Shown: positions 48,205 through 59,829 of the stretch, one piece after another
How the letters are laid out: every line of letters begins with the position of its first letter
Position numbering within the stretch: position 1 is the stretch's first letter
DNA from: Earliella scabrosa
Taxonomy: Eukaryota > Basidiomycota > Agaricomycetes > Polyporales > Polyporaceae
DNA length: 64,000 nucleotides
Assembly: GCA_022605405.1 (NCBI GenBank)
Contig: JABYQQ010000006.1
Location: 1,364,001-1,428,000, forward strand
Direction: 5' to 3'
Notes under the pieces: model-generated
Databases searched by the model: none
The model's input: only the letters and a program-made list of their open reading frames with translations
What the model was told of the DNA's origin: nothing
Made by a program: the position numbers and the translations under genes

Positions 48205-48695
48205 TGGTCAAAAATACCTGTTAGGTGTCAAAATCACCATGATCACGAATGATCACCCATGATCCCTCGTGATCATTCAGTTTCACGAGTGTTCATGCAC
48301 GATCATTCGTGAACAGCAATGATCATCCATGTTCACGAATGATCACGAACATTCAGCGCTGCTGTCTCCTTCTTGCAGTGTTGCAACCACAGTGAATCAT
48401 CATGAATCATCGTGAATCACGATGATTCACTCTCCTTCATCTGCATCATATTTAATGTTCCTTTTGCCGACTCACGATGAATCATTGTAGACCACGATGA
48501 AGGCTTAGTCATCTGGCCAGCACCTGCAACTTACCAGAGGACTTGCATTCACAACAGTCACGATGATTCACGATGATTCACGATGATTCACGATGATTCA
48601 CGATGACTCATGGTGTTGCATTAGCAGCAAGGTTGGTTGACATGAGTTTATGGGCACACCATGAATCATCGTGAATCATCGTGAATCACGATGGC
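48205..48695. repeat. Clusters of short direct and inverted repeats left of the transposase
   Basis: Two word families. At about 48228-48350, TGATCACGAATGATCAC-like words in both orientations. At about 48390-48695, CACGATGATTCA and its complement TGAATCATCGTG, including four tandem copies at about 48557-48603 and another set at 48660-48692. They look like sub-terminal transposase-binding sites of the element encoding the adjacent integrase-core gene. No matching set is seen to its right. Confidence 0.7.
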
Positions 48696-48791
48696 TTACA
48701 TCAGCAGCATGGGCTGTCGCATTCTTGTCCAGCCATCCTCCATCGTCGCAAAGTAGATACTGTCTATACAGCTCCTCCTCATCCTCCCGAC

Positions 48792-50701
48792 ATGGCATCT
48801 ACTCCAGACTCCCTCATTCTTGCCAATATACGATCTGCCTATGCTATCCTCGTCGAGCGATTCTCAGTAGCTATCCATACTCAGATTGGCGATGCTCCTC
48901 GTCTCGATGAAGTTCGTACACAAGCATTAGAATTAATGCACCGTGCTGAGCAAGTAAGCTGCCTCTGCTGTACTCATACTATTGTGCAGTGGATAAATTT
49001 TCAATGTCCTACTAGAACCAGACCGCTCTCCCTCCTGAGGAGTATGCTGCTCTTCGTACAGTCATCAATGGAATGGTGGAAGCTCTCGACGATGCCTGCC
49101 ATGCCTCAGCTGACACCATCAAAACTGCACCCATTGTCGTCACATGGGAGGCGCGCACTGGCCGACGGGGTCGCCCCCGCAAGGAGTGCGACCCTACCTT
49201 TCTCGCGATGGCAGTCGATCTCCGTGGACCAACCGATCTTGCTCCTGTTCTCGGATGGTCCTCGCGCACAGTGTCGCGAAGAGCTATAGAGTATGGAATA
49301 CGTGCCCCAGGGGCGCCCGTCTTTCAGACAATTCAGAACGAGGATGGCTCTACTACGCGCATCCACCAGTCCTCCACCCGTCCTACATCCACTCTTACCG
49401 ACGATGAGCTTGATGCCATTGTTTCACTTGCCCTCGAGAGCTTCCCCAACTATCGCCGTGCCATGCTCAAGGGACATCTCACTGCCATGGGTCACCGAGT
49501 CCCAAAAGAGCGCCTTCGCCAGTCATTCATCCGCGTCCATGGAGTTCCAGGAGTTTTCGGAAGTCGCCGAATCCATCGCAGAGTCTACAAGGTTGCTGGA
49601 GCAAATGCACTGTGGCACCATGATGGACAGCATGGTGAGTGCTTTAAGATCTCTGTCTGGTCTGTCTGACTTTGATTACTTAGGTCTCATCCGCTGGAAG
49701 CTCGTCATGCATGCGTTCATCGATGGTCATTCTCGCTATGTGACGGGCTTTCGTGTGAGCGACAACAACCGGGCCAGCACAGTCTTCGATGTGTTCCATG
49801 AGGCCATCGCTGAACATGGTGTCCCCAGCCGGGTCCGAGGCGATCACGGAGGAGAAAATGTGCAAGTGGCCGAGTTCATGGAGGCTTATCGAGGGCCAGG
49901 GCGGGGTTCCTACATCTGGGGACGGTATATAATCTCTAGCCTTCTTTTCTCCTGCCCCTCATTCTATGCTAATTCTCTACATTATGGCAGAAGTGTTCAC
50001 AATACCCGCATCGAGCGCCTATGGTATGATGTGACGAACGGGTTCGGTCAGAAGTGGAAGAACTTCTTTATCGAGCTTGAGACACATTGTCACCTGAATG
50101 CCCACAACCCTGGCCATATCTGGCTTCTCCACTACCTGTTCAAGGATGCCATCAACGAAGATGCAACTGACTGGGTCCGCGCGTGGAACCGCCATGTCAT
50201 GCAACTCAAAGGTGAGCTTGATTGATGTGCCCTACATGCACACAAACTGATTTCATGTGAGGTTCACGAAATCGGAGTCCATTTGATATGTATCTCTTCA
50301 GTCTTATCAACGATGGGGCGCGCGGGCTTGATGAACCAGGTCCTCCCGAAGATGCAGAGCCGGTGGGTGAACTGGCTGAGTATGGGATTGACTGGGCAGC
50401 ATCCAGCGACCCGAAATTGATGGACCATCTCCTCGAGCGCGAGCCCGAAGAGTGGAATGAAGTCAATCCCTTTCTGGTCCAACCACATACAGGTCCTCAG
50501 GCATTCTCCCAGGTACCTTGCGACCCTCCCAGTGGACCATTGAACCCTTGGGAAGTCCAGGAGCTCAACTTGCGGTTGCAGGCGGCTTTCGGAGGCGAGG
50601 TGGCTTCGCGAAACATGGAAGTCCGCCGCCTAATCTGGATTACAGCATTTGAAATATGTCACAGTATCATGGAGCGGAGACAGACTGCATGGGTGGAGTA
50701 G
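48792..50701 (+). CDS. Integrase-core (rve-like, DDE) transposase
   Basis: Transposase of a DDE family known from basidiomycetes and animals. ATG 48792 starts MASTPDSLILANIRSAYAIL. Exons separated by introns at about 48954-49020, 49635-49683, 49925-49990 and 50212-50262 join in frame. A basic segment (RTGRRGRPRKE) and a helix-turn-helix-like region (SSRTVSRRAIEYGI) precede the core. Catalytic candidates are the Asp in WHHDGQHG, the Asp in HAFIDGHSRYVTGF, and the Glu in RGDHGGENVQVAEFME. The diagnostic SVHNTRIERLWYDV, HIWLLHYLF and AWNRH blocks follow. The tail is acidic, ending in TAG at 50699-50701. No stop or frameshift is seen, so the protein may be functional. Repeats lie 100-590 bp upstream. 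Confidence 0.85.
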
Positions 50702-50742
50702 AGCGAATTACCAGCTGTATGGGAACTTGTTCATTTTCGAGG

Positions 50743-52006
50743 CTGGTTATTGGCTGCATCACCTGGCAAGAGGGTCTGAGCACTCGCAACGGGGGCCAAT
50801 AAATCAGCAACGTAAATACAAACATGTAACATTTTGAATGGTGCAATTCGGCGCATTTCGCAGCGTGTTACAGAGTATCTCGCGAACCTATGCACCCGCA
50901 GGCAGTTAATGGCCGCACTGCCTGAACGGGCTCCGGCGAGCACTCGCAATGGGTGCCAATAAATCAGCCATGTAGATACAAACATGTAACATTTTGAACG
51001 GTGCAATTCGGCGCATTTCGCAGCGAGTTACAGAGTATCTCGCGGACCTATGCGCCCGCAGGCGGTTAATGGCCGTCCCGCCTGAACGGATTTCGGCGAG
51101 CACTCGCAACGGGGGCCAATAAATCAGCAACGTAAATACAAACATGTAACATTTTGAACGGTGCAATTCGGCGCATTTCGCAGCGAGTTACAGAGTATCT
51201 CGCAGATCCATGCGCCCGCAGGCGGTTAATGACCGTCCCGCCTGAACGGATTTCGGCGAGCACTCGCAACGGGGGCCAATAAATCAGCAACGTAAATACA
51301 AACATGTAACATTTTGAACGGTGCAATTCGGCGCATTTCGCAGCGAGTTACAGAGTATCTCGCAGACCCATGCGCCCGCAGGCGGTTAATGACCGTCCCG
51401 CCTGAACGGATTTCGGCGAGCACCCGCAACGGGGGCCAATAAATCAGCAACGTAAATACAAACATGTAACATTTTGAACGGTGCAATCCGGCGCATTTCG
51501 CAGCGAGTTACAGAGTATCTCGCAGACCCATGCGCCCGCAGGCGGTTAATGACCGCACCGCCTGAACGGGCTCCGGCGAGCACTCGCAATGGGTGCCAAT
51601 AATTCAGCAATGTAGATACAAACATGTAACACTTTGAATGGTGCAATTCGGCGCATTTCGCAGCGCCTTACAGAGTATCTCGCGAACCTATGCGCCCGCA
51701 GGCGGTTAATGGCCGTCCTGCCTGAACGGATTTCGGCGAGCACTCGCAACGGGGGCCAATAAATCAGCAATGTAGATACAAACATGTAACATTTTGAACG
51801 GTGCAATTCGGCGCATTTCGCAGCGCGTTACAGAGTATCTCGCGAACCTATGCACCTGCAGGCGGTTAATGGCCGCACCGCCTGAGCAGGTTCTGGCGAG
51901 CACTCGTAACTGGGGCCATTAAATCAGCCACACTCATATGGATGCATGACATTTTGAACGGTGCAATTCTGCGCATTTGACTGCGAGTTACAGAGTATCT
52001 CGCCAA
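50743..52006. repeat. 160-bp tandem satellite, about 7.7 copies
   Basis: Units of exactly 160 bp start with GAGCACTCGCAAC-like sequence at 50778, 50938, 51098, 51258, 51418, 51578, 51738 and 51898; the last is partial. A diverged partial unit precedes at 50743. Internal landmarks are ACATGTAACATTTTGAA, GGCGCATTTCGCAGCG and CAGAGTATCTCGC. Outer copies are more diverged than central ones. The repeated minus-strand frames are by-products: 160 is not divisible by three. Confidence 0.95.
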
Positions 52007-52121
52007 ACCAGTCCTCCCACATTGACACAAATTACAAACTGGTCAAAGATTTCGCAGACAAAGTGGAACCATATTTGGAAATACATGCACCCCTCTCCAT
52101 TCAAGTCCCTAATGTACTATC

Positions 52122-53808
52122 CTACTCCTCATCTGAGTCATCGCTGCTCTCCATGTCCTCGCGGATCTCCGCTGCGATCTCATCGAGAAATGCCTGTTCT
52201 GCAACTCTAGCAGCTATGTCTTCAGCTGTCTCAACCTTTCCGAAGGGTTGGTCGTTTCGGGCAGCTTTGAAGGCTTCGGCATGCTTCTCGAAGACAGTCG
52301 CCAGGCGCGGAGGGGTTACGAAGGCCATTCCAAGCTGCTGGTAGTCTGGATAGCGCTCGCTGGGATGGAAATCGGGCAGGCTGGTTCCATGCCAAAGCCA
52401 TGGTGGCCATGCGATCATCGTGTCTGCAGTGTTCATGATCTTCACCCCATGTGAAGCGATGTAAAAGTGGCCACCGGCATCGGGGCCCTGGTTGCGGTGC
52501 ACGATCCACTGCACTGCGAATGGATGCGGCTGCTTCTCGCGGTGCGGTCCACTGTGCATCACTGCAGTCAGCCAGATATGCTCCGGCCAGAAATATAGAC
52601 ATACCGTGAGTAGTTCTGCCCATACATACCACATGCAGGGGCTAGTTGCATGTCGTGAAAGATGATCTCGGTTTCCCCGAGTTCGATCTTGACATCGCCA
52701 GTGGTCGCGGTCGTCCCAAGTCCAGCATCCATGGAAGGAAGCTGGTGCTGCGCATTGAACTTGAGCCAGGGTTCCATCACCTCAGCTGGCATTCGCGAGC
52801 GGCAGATGTTCCATGCAATCGCGAAGAGACAACTGGTGCGATAGTCTGTACTAGCGATGAACTCGGCCGAGAGCTGTCGCTTGCGCAGAATGTTGCGGAC
52901 CCAGCCAAAGGTAGGTTTGGAACGTGCTCCGGCGGTGTGTCCTGTCTGAACGAGCATGCCTGAGTCCTCAAGCTGGAGGATGTGGTTAAACGCGCACAGA
53001 GTGACACCAAGGAAATTGCGCACCCGCACAGAACGCCTCCCCAGCACCCCATCTTCGATCGTGCTTGCCGCCCATGCTAGGAAACCCAGGACATCGCCAG
53101 CCCCTTCGCCACCTTCAGACACGACACCGCGAAGAACGACTGCGATAAGCTCGTTCGTGCGCTGATCGACAATTTTGCAACTTGTCTCTGGGTCGATGAC
53201 GACTTGTAGCTTGTCAGGATCGACCTCGTGGATGGGCTTTCGAGCGTGCCGGTTGTCGGGCCTTGGATCTTCGGCAAAGTGCTTGTACCACTTGGCAGTG
53301 ATCCGCGCGCTTTCGCTGATGTGTGTCTTAGGAGGAGGGTAGGGAGTGGATAGCTTCTTGACATAGATAGTGGGAAGGGCGGCCACCCATGCGGCTCCTG
53401 CACTGCGATTCAGCCCCAGCTGATCGACAGCAAACCTATATTTGAGTCAGAGCTGCACCCAAACGATGCAATTATAGCTGCGCACCTATGCACCCAGCGG
53501 CCAGCATTCTTGTTGGCTTGGTACTGTGCGACTGCGTCTCCCACCTCGCCCCGAACCCTAGTGCGGACAGCATGCTCGATAAGGTCAGCGAACATTTGCT
53601 TATTGGTGCGATCGCGAAACACCGAGAGATCCGGCCAGGTGTCAACGAGCCTGCGAACGAGGCCTTCGAACATCGCGCGCGTTTTCGGCACAGATGAACT
53701 GATGAGTAGGGTGAGAGCTTCTGGCGATGTTTCCAACAAGTCGACGAGATGTTGAAATCCTGTCGCACGAAGGCGGCGGATCGCTCGGGAGTTCTTGTCA
53801 TTGGGCAT
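52122..53808 (-). CDS. 2OG-Fe(II) oxygenase-like protein (possibly Tet/JBP-like)
   Basis: Uncharacterised Agaricomycete-type protein. ATG 53808 (MPNDKNSRAIRRLRATGF) opens a helical N-terminal exon; an upstream exon with SENFSCSSVSDLND-like sequence is possible. An intron at about 53443-53492 and one of 53 nt near 52553-52605 keep frame. The middle has FLAWAASTIEDGVLG and CRSRMPAEVMEPWL. The C-terminal part reads YSRGPHREKQPHPFAVQW, GGHFYIASHGVKI and TMIAWPPWLWHGTSLPD. HRE (HxE) and the His of WHGT would fit the iron-binding residues of a 2OG-Fe(II) fold. An acidic tail ends the protein; TAG at 52122-52124. Tet/JBP-like genes accompany some basidiomycete transposons, which fits this neighbourhood, but the fold assignment is my inference. 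Confidence 0.5.
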
Positions 53809-54759
53809 GAGTCTAGAAACTATGTTACATTGAACCCGATAACCTACATACAATAGACTCACATGATAGAGAGACAGCAGTCAAGGTCGGTGTCGTTAAG
53901 GTCTGAGACAGAAGAGCAAGAGAAGTTTTCGCTGGATCCTCCCAGGGGCAATGCAGCTTACATAATACGAACGGTCACGTGATAAGTTCAATATTGAGCA
54001 GAGTCGCAGCCCGACGCGCGCTGCCTCTGAGTATGCACCGCAAAAACCTGTCGGTGCCAATACAGCACACAGAAAAGATCACACAAAGACCAAACCCAAA
54101 ATCAAAAGTGTTATTTTGGACGAGCTGCCACACACAATGGAGTCGCGGCTTCTGTGCAGAGCCATGGGGGCCAAGGCACAGGTATACAGGCGGGGAACGC
54201 AGGCAGCCCTGCTAACGGGGTCCCCTCAGCCTGAACCCGACCTCGCCGCGCATGGGCTTCTGTCCAAAGGACCGCAAACTCGGTGGTGGTGGTCGCTGTG
54301 CAGGAGCAAGGGAGCTGCCAGCGAGTTTATATGTGCTGGCGGCTCCCTCGTTCCCACGCGCGTCGGGCCAGGGCGCTCGTGGCCCGATTTGGGTATTGTG
54401 AGCGTAGGTTAGGGTTAGCCCTGCCTCGTCCCCGCCCTCATGCCGGCTCGAGCTCGCTCTTGACGGCGCCCCCGAAGGGGATCTCGTTCCTCTCCCCGTC
54501 CTCGCCCTCGTGCTCACACACACCACCCGACCTCCGGCGGACACGACTGCGTCACTGCCCTAAGCTTGCCGTGAACTCGGGTCGCCCTGCCTGGCACCCA
54601 CGGTACGTATTTGCTCGCACTACCATCCCTATTACCTGCTGACTGCGAGTGAAACAGCTTTCGTCGCTCGCATTGGACCTGTGCGGCTCGCACAGGTCCA
54701 ATTTGAGTCGCTCGGGGCCCTCTTTGAAGAAGTGGGCCAACAGCGGGATAGGCGCCGAG
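53809..54759. other. Intergenic; possible first exon of the oxygenase-like gene
   Basis: The first ~100 bp may hold an upstream exon of the 52122-53808 gene. The rest is GC-rich spacer without a gene. A short telomere-like TTAGGGTTAG lies at 54409-54418. Confidence 0.4.
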
Positions 54760-57700
54760 GGCCCTGTCCCAGTCCTCGACCTCGCTCTCCTCGCTCTCGC
54801 TCTCCTCGCTCTCGCTCTCCTCGCTCTCGCTCTCGCTCTCCTCGCTCTCGCTCTCGCTCTCGCTCCCCTCGCTCTCCCAGCCCTGCCAGCACGACCAATC
54901 GGCTCGAGCGGCTCGTCGCCCTCGTTCTCGCCCACAATGAGGGCGGCGCTGCGAGCACGAGCACGAGGAGCGAGCGACAAGTGCTCTCGGCTCGAGCAGC
55001 TCGCCCTCGCCCTCGCTCTCCCTCTCGATCTCCCTCCCTCTCGCCTTCGTCCTCGCCCTCGCCCTCGCTCTCCCTCCCCGCCTCGTCCTCGCTAACAACG
55101 ACGGCGGCACTGCGAGCACGAGCACGAGCACGCCGCGAGCGAGAAGTCCTCTCGGCTCGACGTGCTCGCACTCGCACTCGCCCTCATCCTCGCCATATTC
55201 CTCCTCCTCGCTCACGACGAGGGCGTCCATGCGAGCACGACCACGAGGAGCTGCGAGCACGAGCACGAGGAGCGAGCGACAAGTGCTCTCCCTCTCGCTG
55301 TCGTCCTCGTCCTCGTCCTCGCTCTCCCTCCCGCCCTCATCCTCGCCATCTTCCTCGTCCTCGCCATCTTCCTCGTCCTCGCTAACGACGAGGGCGCCCA
55401 TGCGAGCACCACCACGAGGAGCTGCGAGCACGACCACGAGGAGCGAGCGAGAAGTGCTCTCGTCCTCACTCTCGTGCTCGCCCTCGCCCTCGCCCTCCTC
55501 CTGGTCCTCCCTCTCCCTCCCGCCCTCGTGTCCCCGTCCTCGACCTCGCTCTCCTCGCGCTCGCTCTTGCTCGCTCGTCGCCGTTCTCCTGCACCTCTCC
55601 CTCGCCCTCGCTCCTCCGCTGGTCTCGTCCCACCTCCTCTCATGTGCCTACGACCTCGACCCTGGCGTCTGGCACCGACACGAGCCCCGCTCGACGGGCG
55701 GGGTGAAGACCTCGACACCCGCAGCAAGATCGATGTCTCTCGCGCCCACGAGGACAGGTAGTCCCTCCGGCCCACCGCGGGAAGAGTAGGAGCAGTAGCT
55801 GGACTGCGATTTTCGTGGATTTTGGTGAGTTTTTTGCCTGTTCTATCCTACCTCCTCTCGCCTGGCGTGTCAACTGCGCACGCCGCTCTGTACCTGGTTC
55901 CGAGTGGCTCTACAGCTCGCACATGAGCTGTGCGAGCTGTAGAACAACCTCGCGCGGCTGAACGAGAAGCAGGTGAAGAAGGACGGCGGACGGCAGGCGA
56001 CGAATGCGCCCCCCAGTTGGGCGCTAAATTCTCCTTCGCCTGGACCGCCCCGTCCTTCTTCGCCTCCTGCTCGTCCAGCCTGGTGAGGCTGTTGTGCAGC
56101 TCGCACAGACCGTGCAGTAGCTGTACGAACTCTTTTTCCGGCTGAACGAGCTCTCGGGGAAGAAGGACAGCGCGAGGCAGTCGGGATTGCCCGTGCGGCG
56201 AGCCTCCCGTTTGCATGCGCGGTCCTTCTTCCCCGAGAGCTCGTTCTGCTCGACAAGCCGCTCCCACTCTCGCTTTCGCTCTCACTCTCGCTTTCGCCCT
56301 CGCCCTCGGGGCCCTTGCCTTCGCCCTCGCTCCCTCGCCCTCCTCGTCCACCTGGTACGACACTCGCTCCACCTCGACCCCGGCCTCGTCCACCGACACG
56401 AGTTCAGGCCAATGCCAACCCCCTCCCACAGGTCGAAGAGTAGGAGTTGGACACAGAAATTTCGGGTATGAGGTGAGCATGCTCATGCTTCCATCGGTCT
56501 TTCCCCTCGCGCCTCAACAGCGCACCCCACCCTCTGCCTGGCCCCAACGGGCCCATACAGCTCGTACTCCGGCCAACAGAGCCGCACCGTGCGCTGGTGG
56601 GGCTGAACGAGACGCGGGCGAAGAAGGACGGCGTACGGAAGGCGGCGAATGCGCGCACCAGCTGGGCGCTAGAATGGCCGTCGCCTGGACCGCCCCGTCC
56701 TTCTTCACCCGCATGTCGTTCAGCCCGGTGAGGCTATTGGGCAGCTCGCACAGACCGTGCATCAGCTGCCCAAAGTGTTCGTCGGGCAGAATGTGCCCGC
56801 GGGGAAGAAGGACTGCGCATACCACAAACCAGGACAAAGGCCCGCCCTTGCTCGTCCTCGCTCTGGCCTTCGACCTACCTGTCGCTCTCGTCCTCGCTCT
56901 CGTGCGAGCCCTCACTCTCGCCCTCCTCCTCGTCCTACCTCTCCCTCTTCCTCTTGCTCTCGTGCTCGCTAACGACGAGGGCGGCACAGCCAGCGCGACC
57001 ACGACCACGACCACGAGGAGCGAGGGAGAAGTGCTCTCGTCCTCGCTCTCGTACTCGCCCTCGCCCTCGCTCTCGCCCTCGCCCTCGCCCTCGCCCTCGC
57101 CCTCGCCCTCGCCCTCGCCCTCGCCCTCGCTCTCTGTTTCGCCCTCGTCCTCGCTAATGACGAGGGCAGCACCGTTGCGAGCAGTCGTTAGCGAGGGCGG
57201 TACTGCGAGGACGACCACGCGCTCGCCTGCTATCGCAGGCCTCATATCGTGCCCAACGCGACGATGTACGATCATGTCAGTCATTTTTTGACAGAACAAA
57301 GACTCATATACCAAACAAATACCATAACAGATATATCCGTCCCCGGTCTTGCCCTCGATCCCGTCCTCGCTCTCCCTCTCACCCTCGTCCTCGCCAACGA
57401 CGAGGGCAGCACTGCGAGGACGAGGACGACGGCTCGAGCTGCTCGTCGTCGCTCTCGCTCTCGCCCTCGTCCTCGCTAATGACGAGAGCAGACCTGCCAG
57501 CACGAGCACTCAGCTCGAGCCGCTCGCCCTCGCGGCTCGCCCTCCCTCTCCCTGTCGATCTCCCTCGTCCTCGCCCTCGTCATCGCCCTCGTCCTCCCTC
57601 TCCCTCGCTATCCCTCTCACCTTCGTCCTCGCCGATGACGAGGGCAGCACTGCGAACACGACGCTGTCGCCCTCGCACTCACACTCGCACTCGCACTCGC

Positions 57701-58475
57701 TAAGGACGAAGGCAGCACTGCGAGGACGACCACGAGCACGCGAGCGAGAAGACCTCTCGGCTCGAGCTGCTCGCAGTCGTCCTCGCTCTCGCTCTCGCTC
57801 GTCCTCGCTCTCACTCGCTCTCGCTCTCGCCCTCGACCTCAGCAACGACGCAGGCAGCCCTGCGAGCACGACCACGAGCACGCGAGCGAGAAGACCTCTC
57901 GGCTCGAGCTGCTCGCCGTCGTCCTCGCTCTCGCTCTCACTCTCGCTCGCTCTCCCTCTCCCTCTCGCTCGTCCTCGCTCTCCCTCGCTCTCGCTCTCGC
58001 CCTCCTCCTCGCCCTCCTCCTCGTCCTACCTGTCGCTCTCGCCCTCGTCCTCCCTCTCCCTCTTGCCCTCGTCCTCGCTAATGAAGAGGGCGGCCCAGCG
58101 AGGACGACCACGACCACGACCACGCGGAGCGAGCGAGATGTGCTCGCGTCCTCGCTCTCCCGCTCGCCCTCCTCCTCGTCCTACCTGCCCCTCTCGCCCT
58201 CGTGCGAGCTAACAACCAGGGCGGCACTGCGAGCACAACCACGACCACGACCCCAAGGAGCGAGCGAGCCGAGCACTCGTGCTCGCTCTCGTTCTCGCCC
58301 TCGCGAGAGTGCCCTCGAGCGAGAGCAAGGGACCCTGGCCCTCGCTCTCGTGCTCGCGCTCACTCTCGCGCTCCTCCTCGTACCTGCTCCTCTCGCCCTC
58401 GTGCTCGCTAATGACGAGGGCGGCACAGCGAGCACGACCACGACGAGCGAGCGAGGACTGCTCTCGTCCTCGCTT

Positions 58476-58506
<31 letters not shown>

Positions 58507-59745
58507 AGCTCTCGCTCTCGTGCTCGCCCACGAGCACGCGATCCTCTCGCTCTCGCCCTCCTCGATTCCCACCCTGCTGAGTCAGTCCATCACCAACAGC
58601 GCACTGACATGGCCATCACGAACGTGTTGGTAAGTTGGTCGCACATCTTGCGATCCGATGCGGAGCTGAAAGATACCCCCACAGCCGAGCGCGAAATCGC
58701 GAGAAGAGCGGGAATCGAGCGGCGACACTGTCCCTCTCGCCCTCGCTCTCGTTGTCGCTCTCGTCTTCGCGCTTGTCCTCGCTCCCCTGCTCGCCCTTCT
58801 CTCGCCCTCGTCCTCGCTAAGGTGGCACTCCGAGGTGGTCCTCCGAGCACGACCACGAGGACGCGAGCGAGAAGTGCAGTCGCCTGGAGCTGCTCACCCT
58901 CGCACTCGCTCTCGTCCTCGCACTCGCTCTCGTCCTCGCACTCGCCCTCGCACTCGATCTCGCCCTCGCACTCGATCTCGCACTCGCACTCGATCTTGCA
59001 CTCGCACTCGATCTAGCTCTCAACAACGATGCAGGCAGCCCTGCGAGCACGACCACGAGGAACCGAGCGAGGAGTCCTCTCGGCTGGAGCTGCTCGTCCT
59101 CCCTCTCGCCCTCGTCCCCGACCACGAGGACGCAAGCAGCGAGCGAGAAGTGCTCTCGGCTGGAGGTGCTCGCCCTCGCTCTCCCTCTCCCTCTCGCCCT
59201 CATCCTCACCCTCGTCCTCGCTTTCCCTGTCGCCCTCTACCTCGCTAACGACGAGGGCGGCCCTGCGAGCACGACCACGACCACGAGGGCGAGCGAGACA
59301 ACCCCGCTCTCCCTCTCGCCCTCGTCGAGGGCGGCCCTGCGAGCAACGACCACGAGGACACGAGCGAGAAGACCTCACGGCTCGAGCTACTCGCCGTCGT
59401 CCTCGCTCTCGCTCGTCCTCGCTTTCCCTCGCTCTCCCTCGCTCTCGCTCTCACCCACGTCCTCAGCAACGATGCAGGCAGCACTGCGAGCCCGACCACG
59501 ACGATCCGAGCCAGGAGTCCTCTCGGCTCGTGCTGCCCGTCCTGCCTCTCGCCCTCGTGCCCGCTCTGGCCCTCGTCCTGGCTCACACACTCGTTCTCAC
59601 TCTCGTTGTCGTTCTCGCTCTCACCCTCGTTCTCGCCCTCGTTGTCGCTGTCGCCCTCGTTGTTGCTCTCGTCCTCGCTCTTGTCCTCGCTGTCGCTATC
59701 GCTCTCTCTGGTACTCCCTCTCGCACTGCCTTGTCCTCGCTCTCG
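54760..59745. repeat. CTCG-based megasatellite, about 5 kb
   Basis: Dense CTCGCT/CTCGCC/CTCGTC hexamers (for example an almost pure CTCGCC run at about 57055-57130). They alternate with a longer recurring module: CCTCGTCCTCGCTAA, GACGAGGGCGGCA, CTGCGAGCACGACCACGAG, GAGCGAGAAG and TCTCGGCTCGAGCTGCTCG. About 14 copies of the CTCGCTAA/GACGAGG module are visible. Breaks of ordinary sequence occur at about 55.79-56.86, 57.24-57.35 and 58.56-58.72 kb. Both strands are open over long stretches only because the hexamers lack stop codons. Confidence 0.9.
55640..56830. repeat. Two diverged copies of a ~500-bp non-hexamer unit inside the megasatellite
   Basis: Segment 55654-56168 recurs at about 56372-56815, offset roughly 650-720 bp. 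Shared landmarks in order: CCTCGACCC..GGC.TC..CACCGACACGAG, GAAGAGTAGGAG, AAGAAGGACGGCG, GGCGACGAATGCG-like, CGCCTGGACCGCCCCGTCC, CAGCTCGCACAGACCGTGCA and GGGGAAGAAGGAC. No intact reading frame is shared. Confidence 0.7.
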
Positions 59746-59829
59746 CACGTGCCCATGAATGAAGAGGTTGGCACGGCGCCCACAAATGAATTCAGCTCTT
59801 TGGCTGTAATAGTGTACATGAAACAAATC

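Noticed and set aside
50906..51903. Series of identical 86-codon minus-strand frames every 160 bp
   Set aside because: By-product of the 160-bp satellite; the unit is not a multiple of three, so the frames overlap and end at fixed points. No gene.
54514..59762. Many long Arg/Ala/Ser/Glu-rich frames on both strands
   Set aside because: CTCG hexamers contain no stop codon in several frames; the 'proteins' are translations of simple repeat, without conserved starts or introns.
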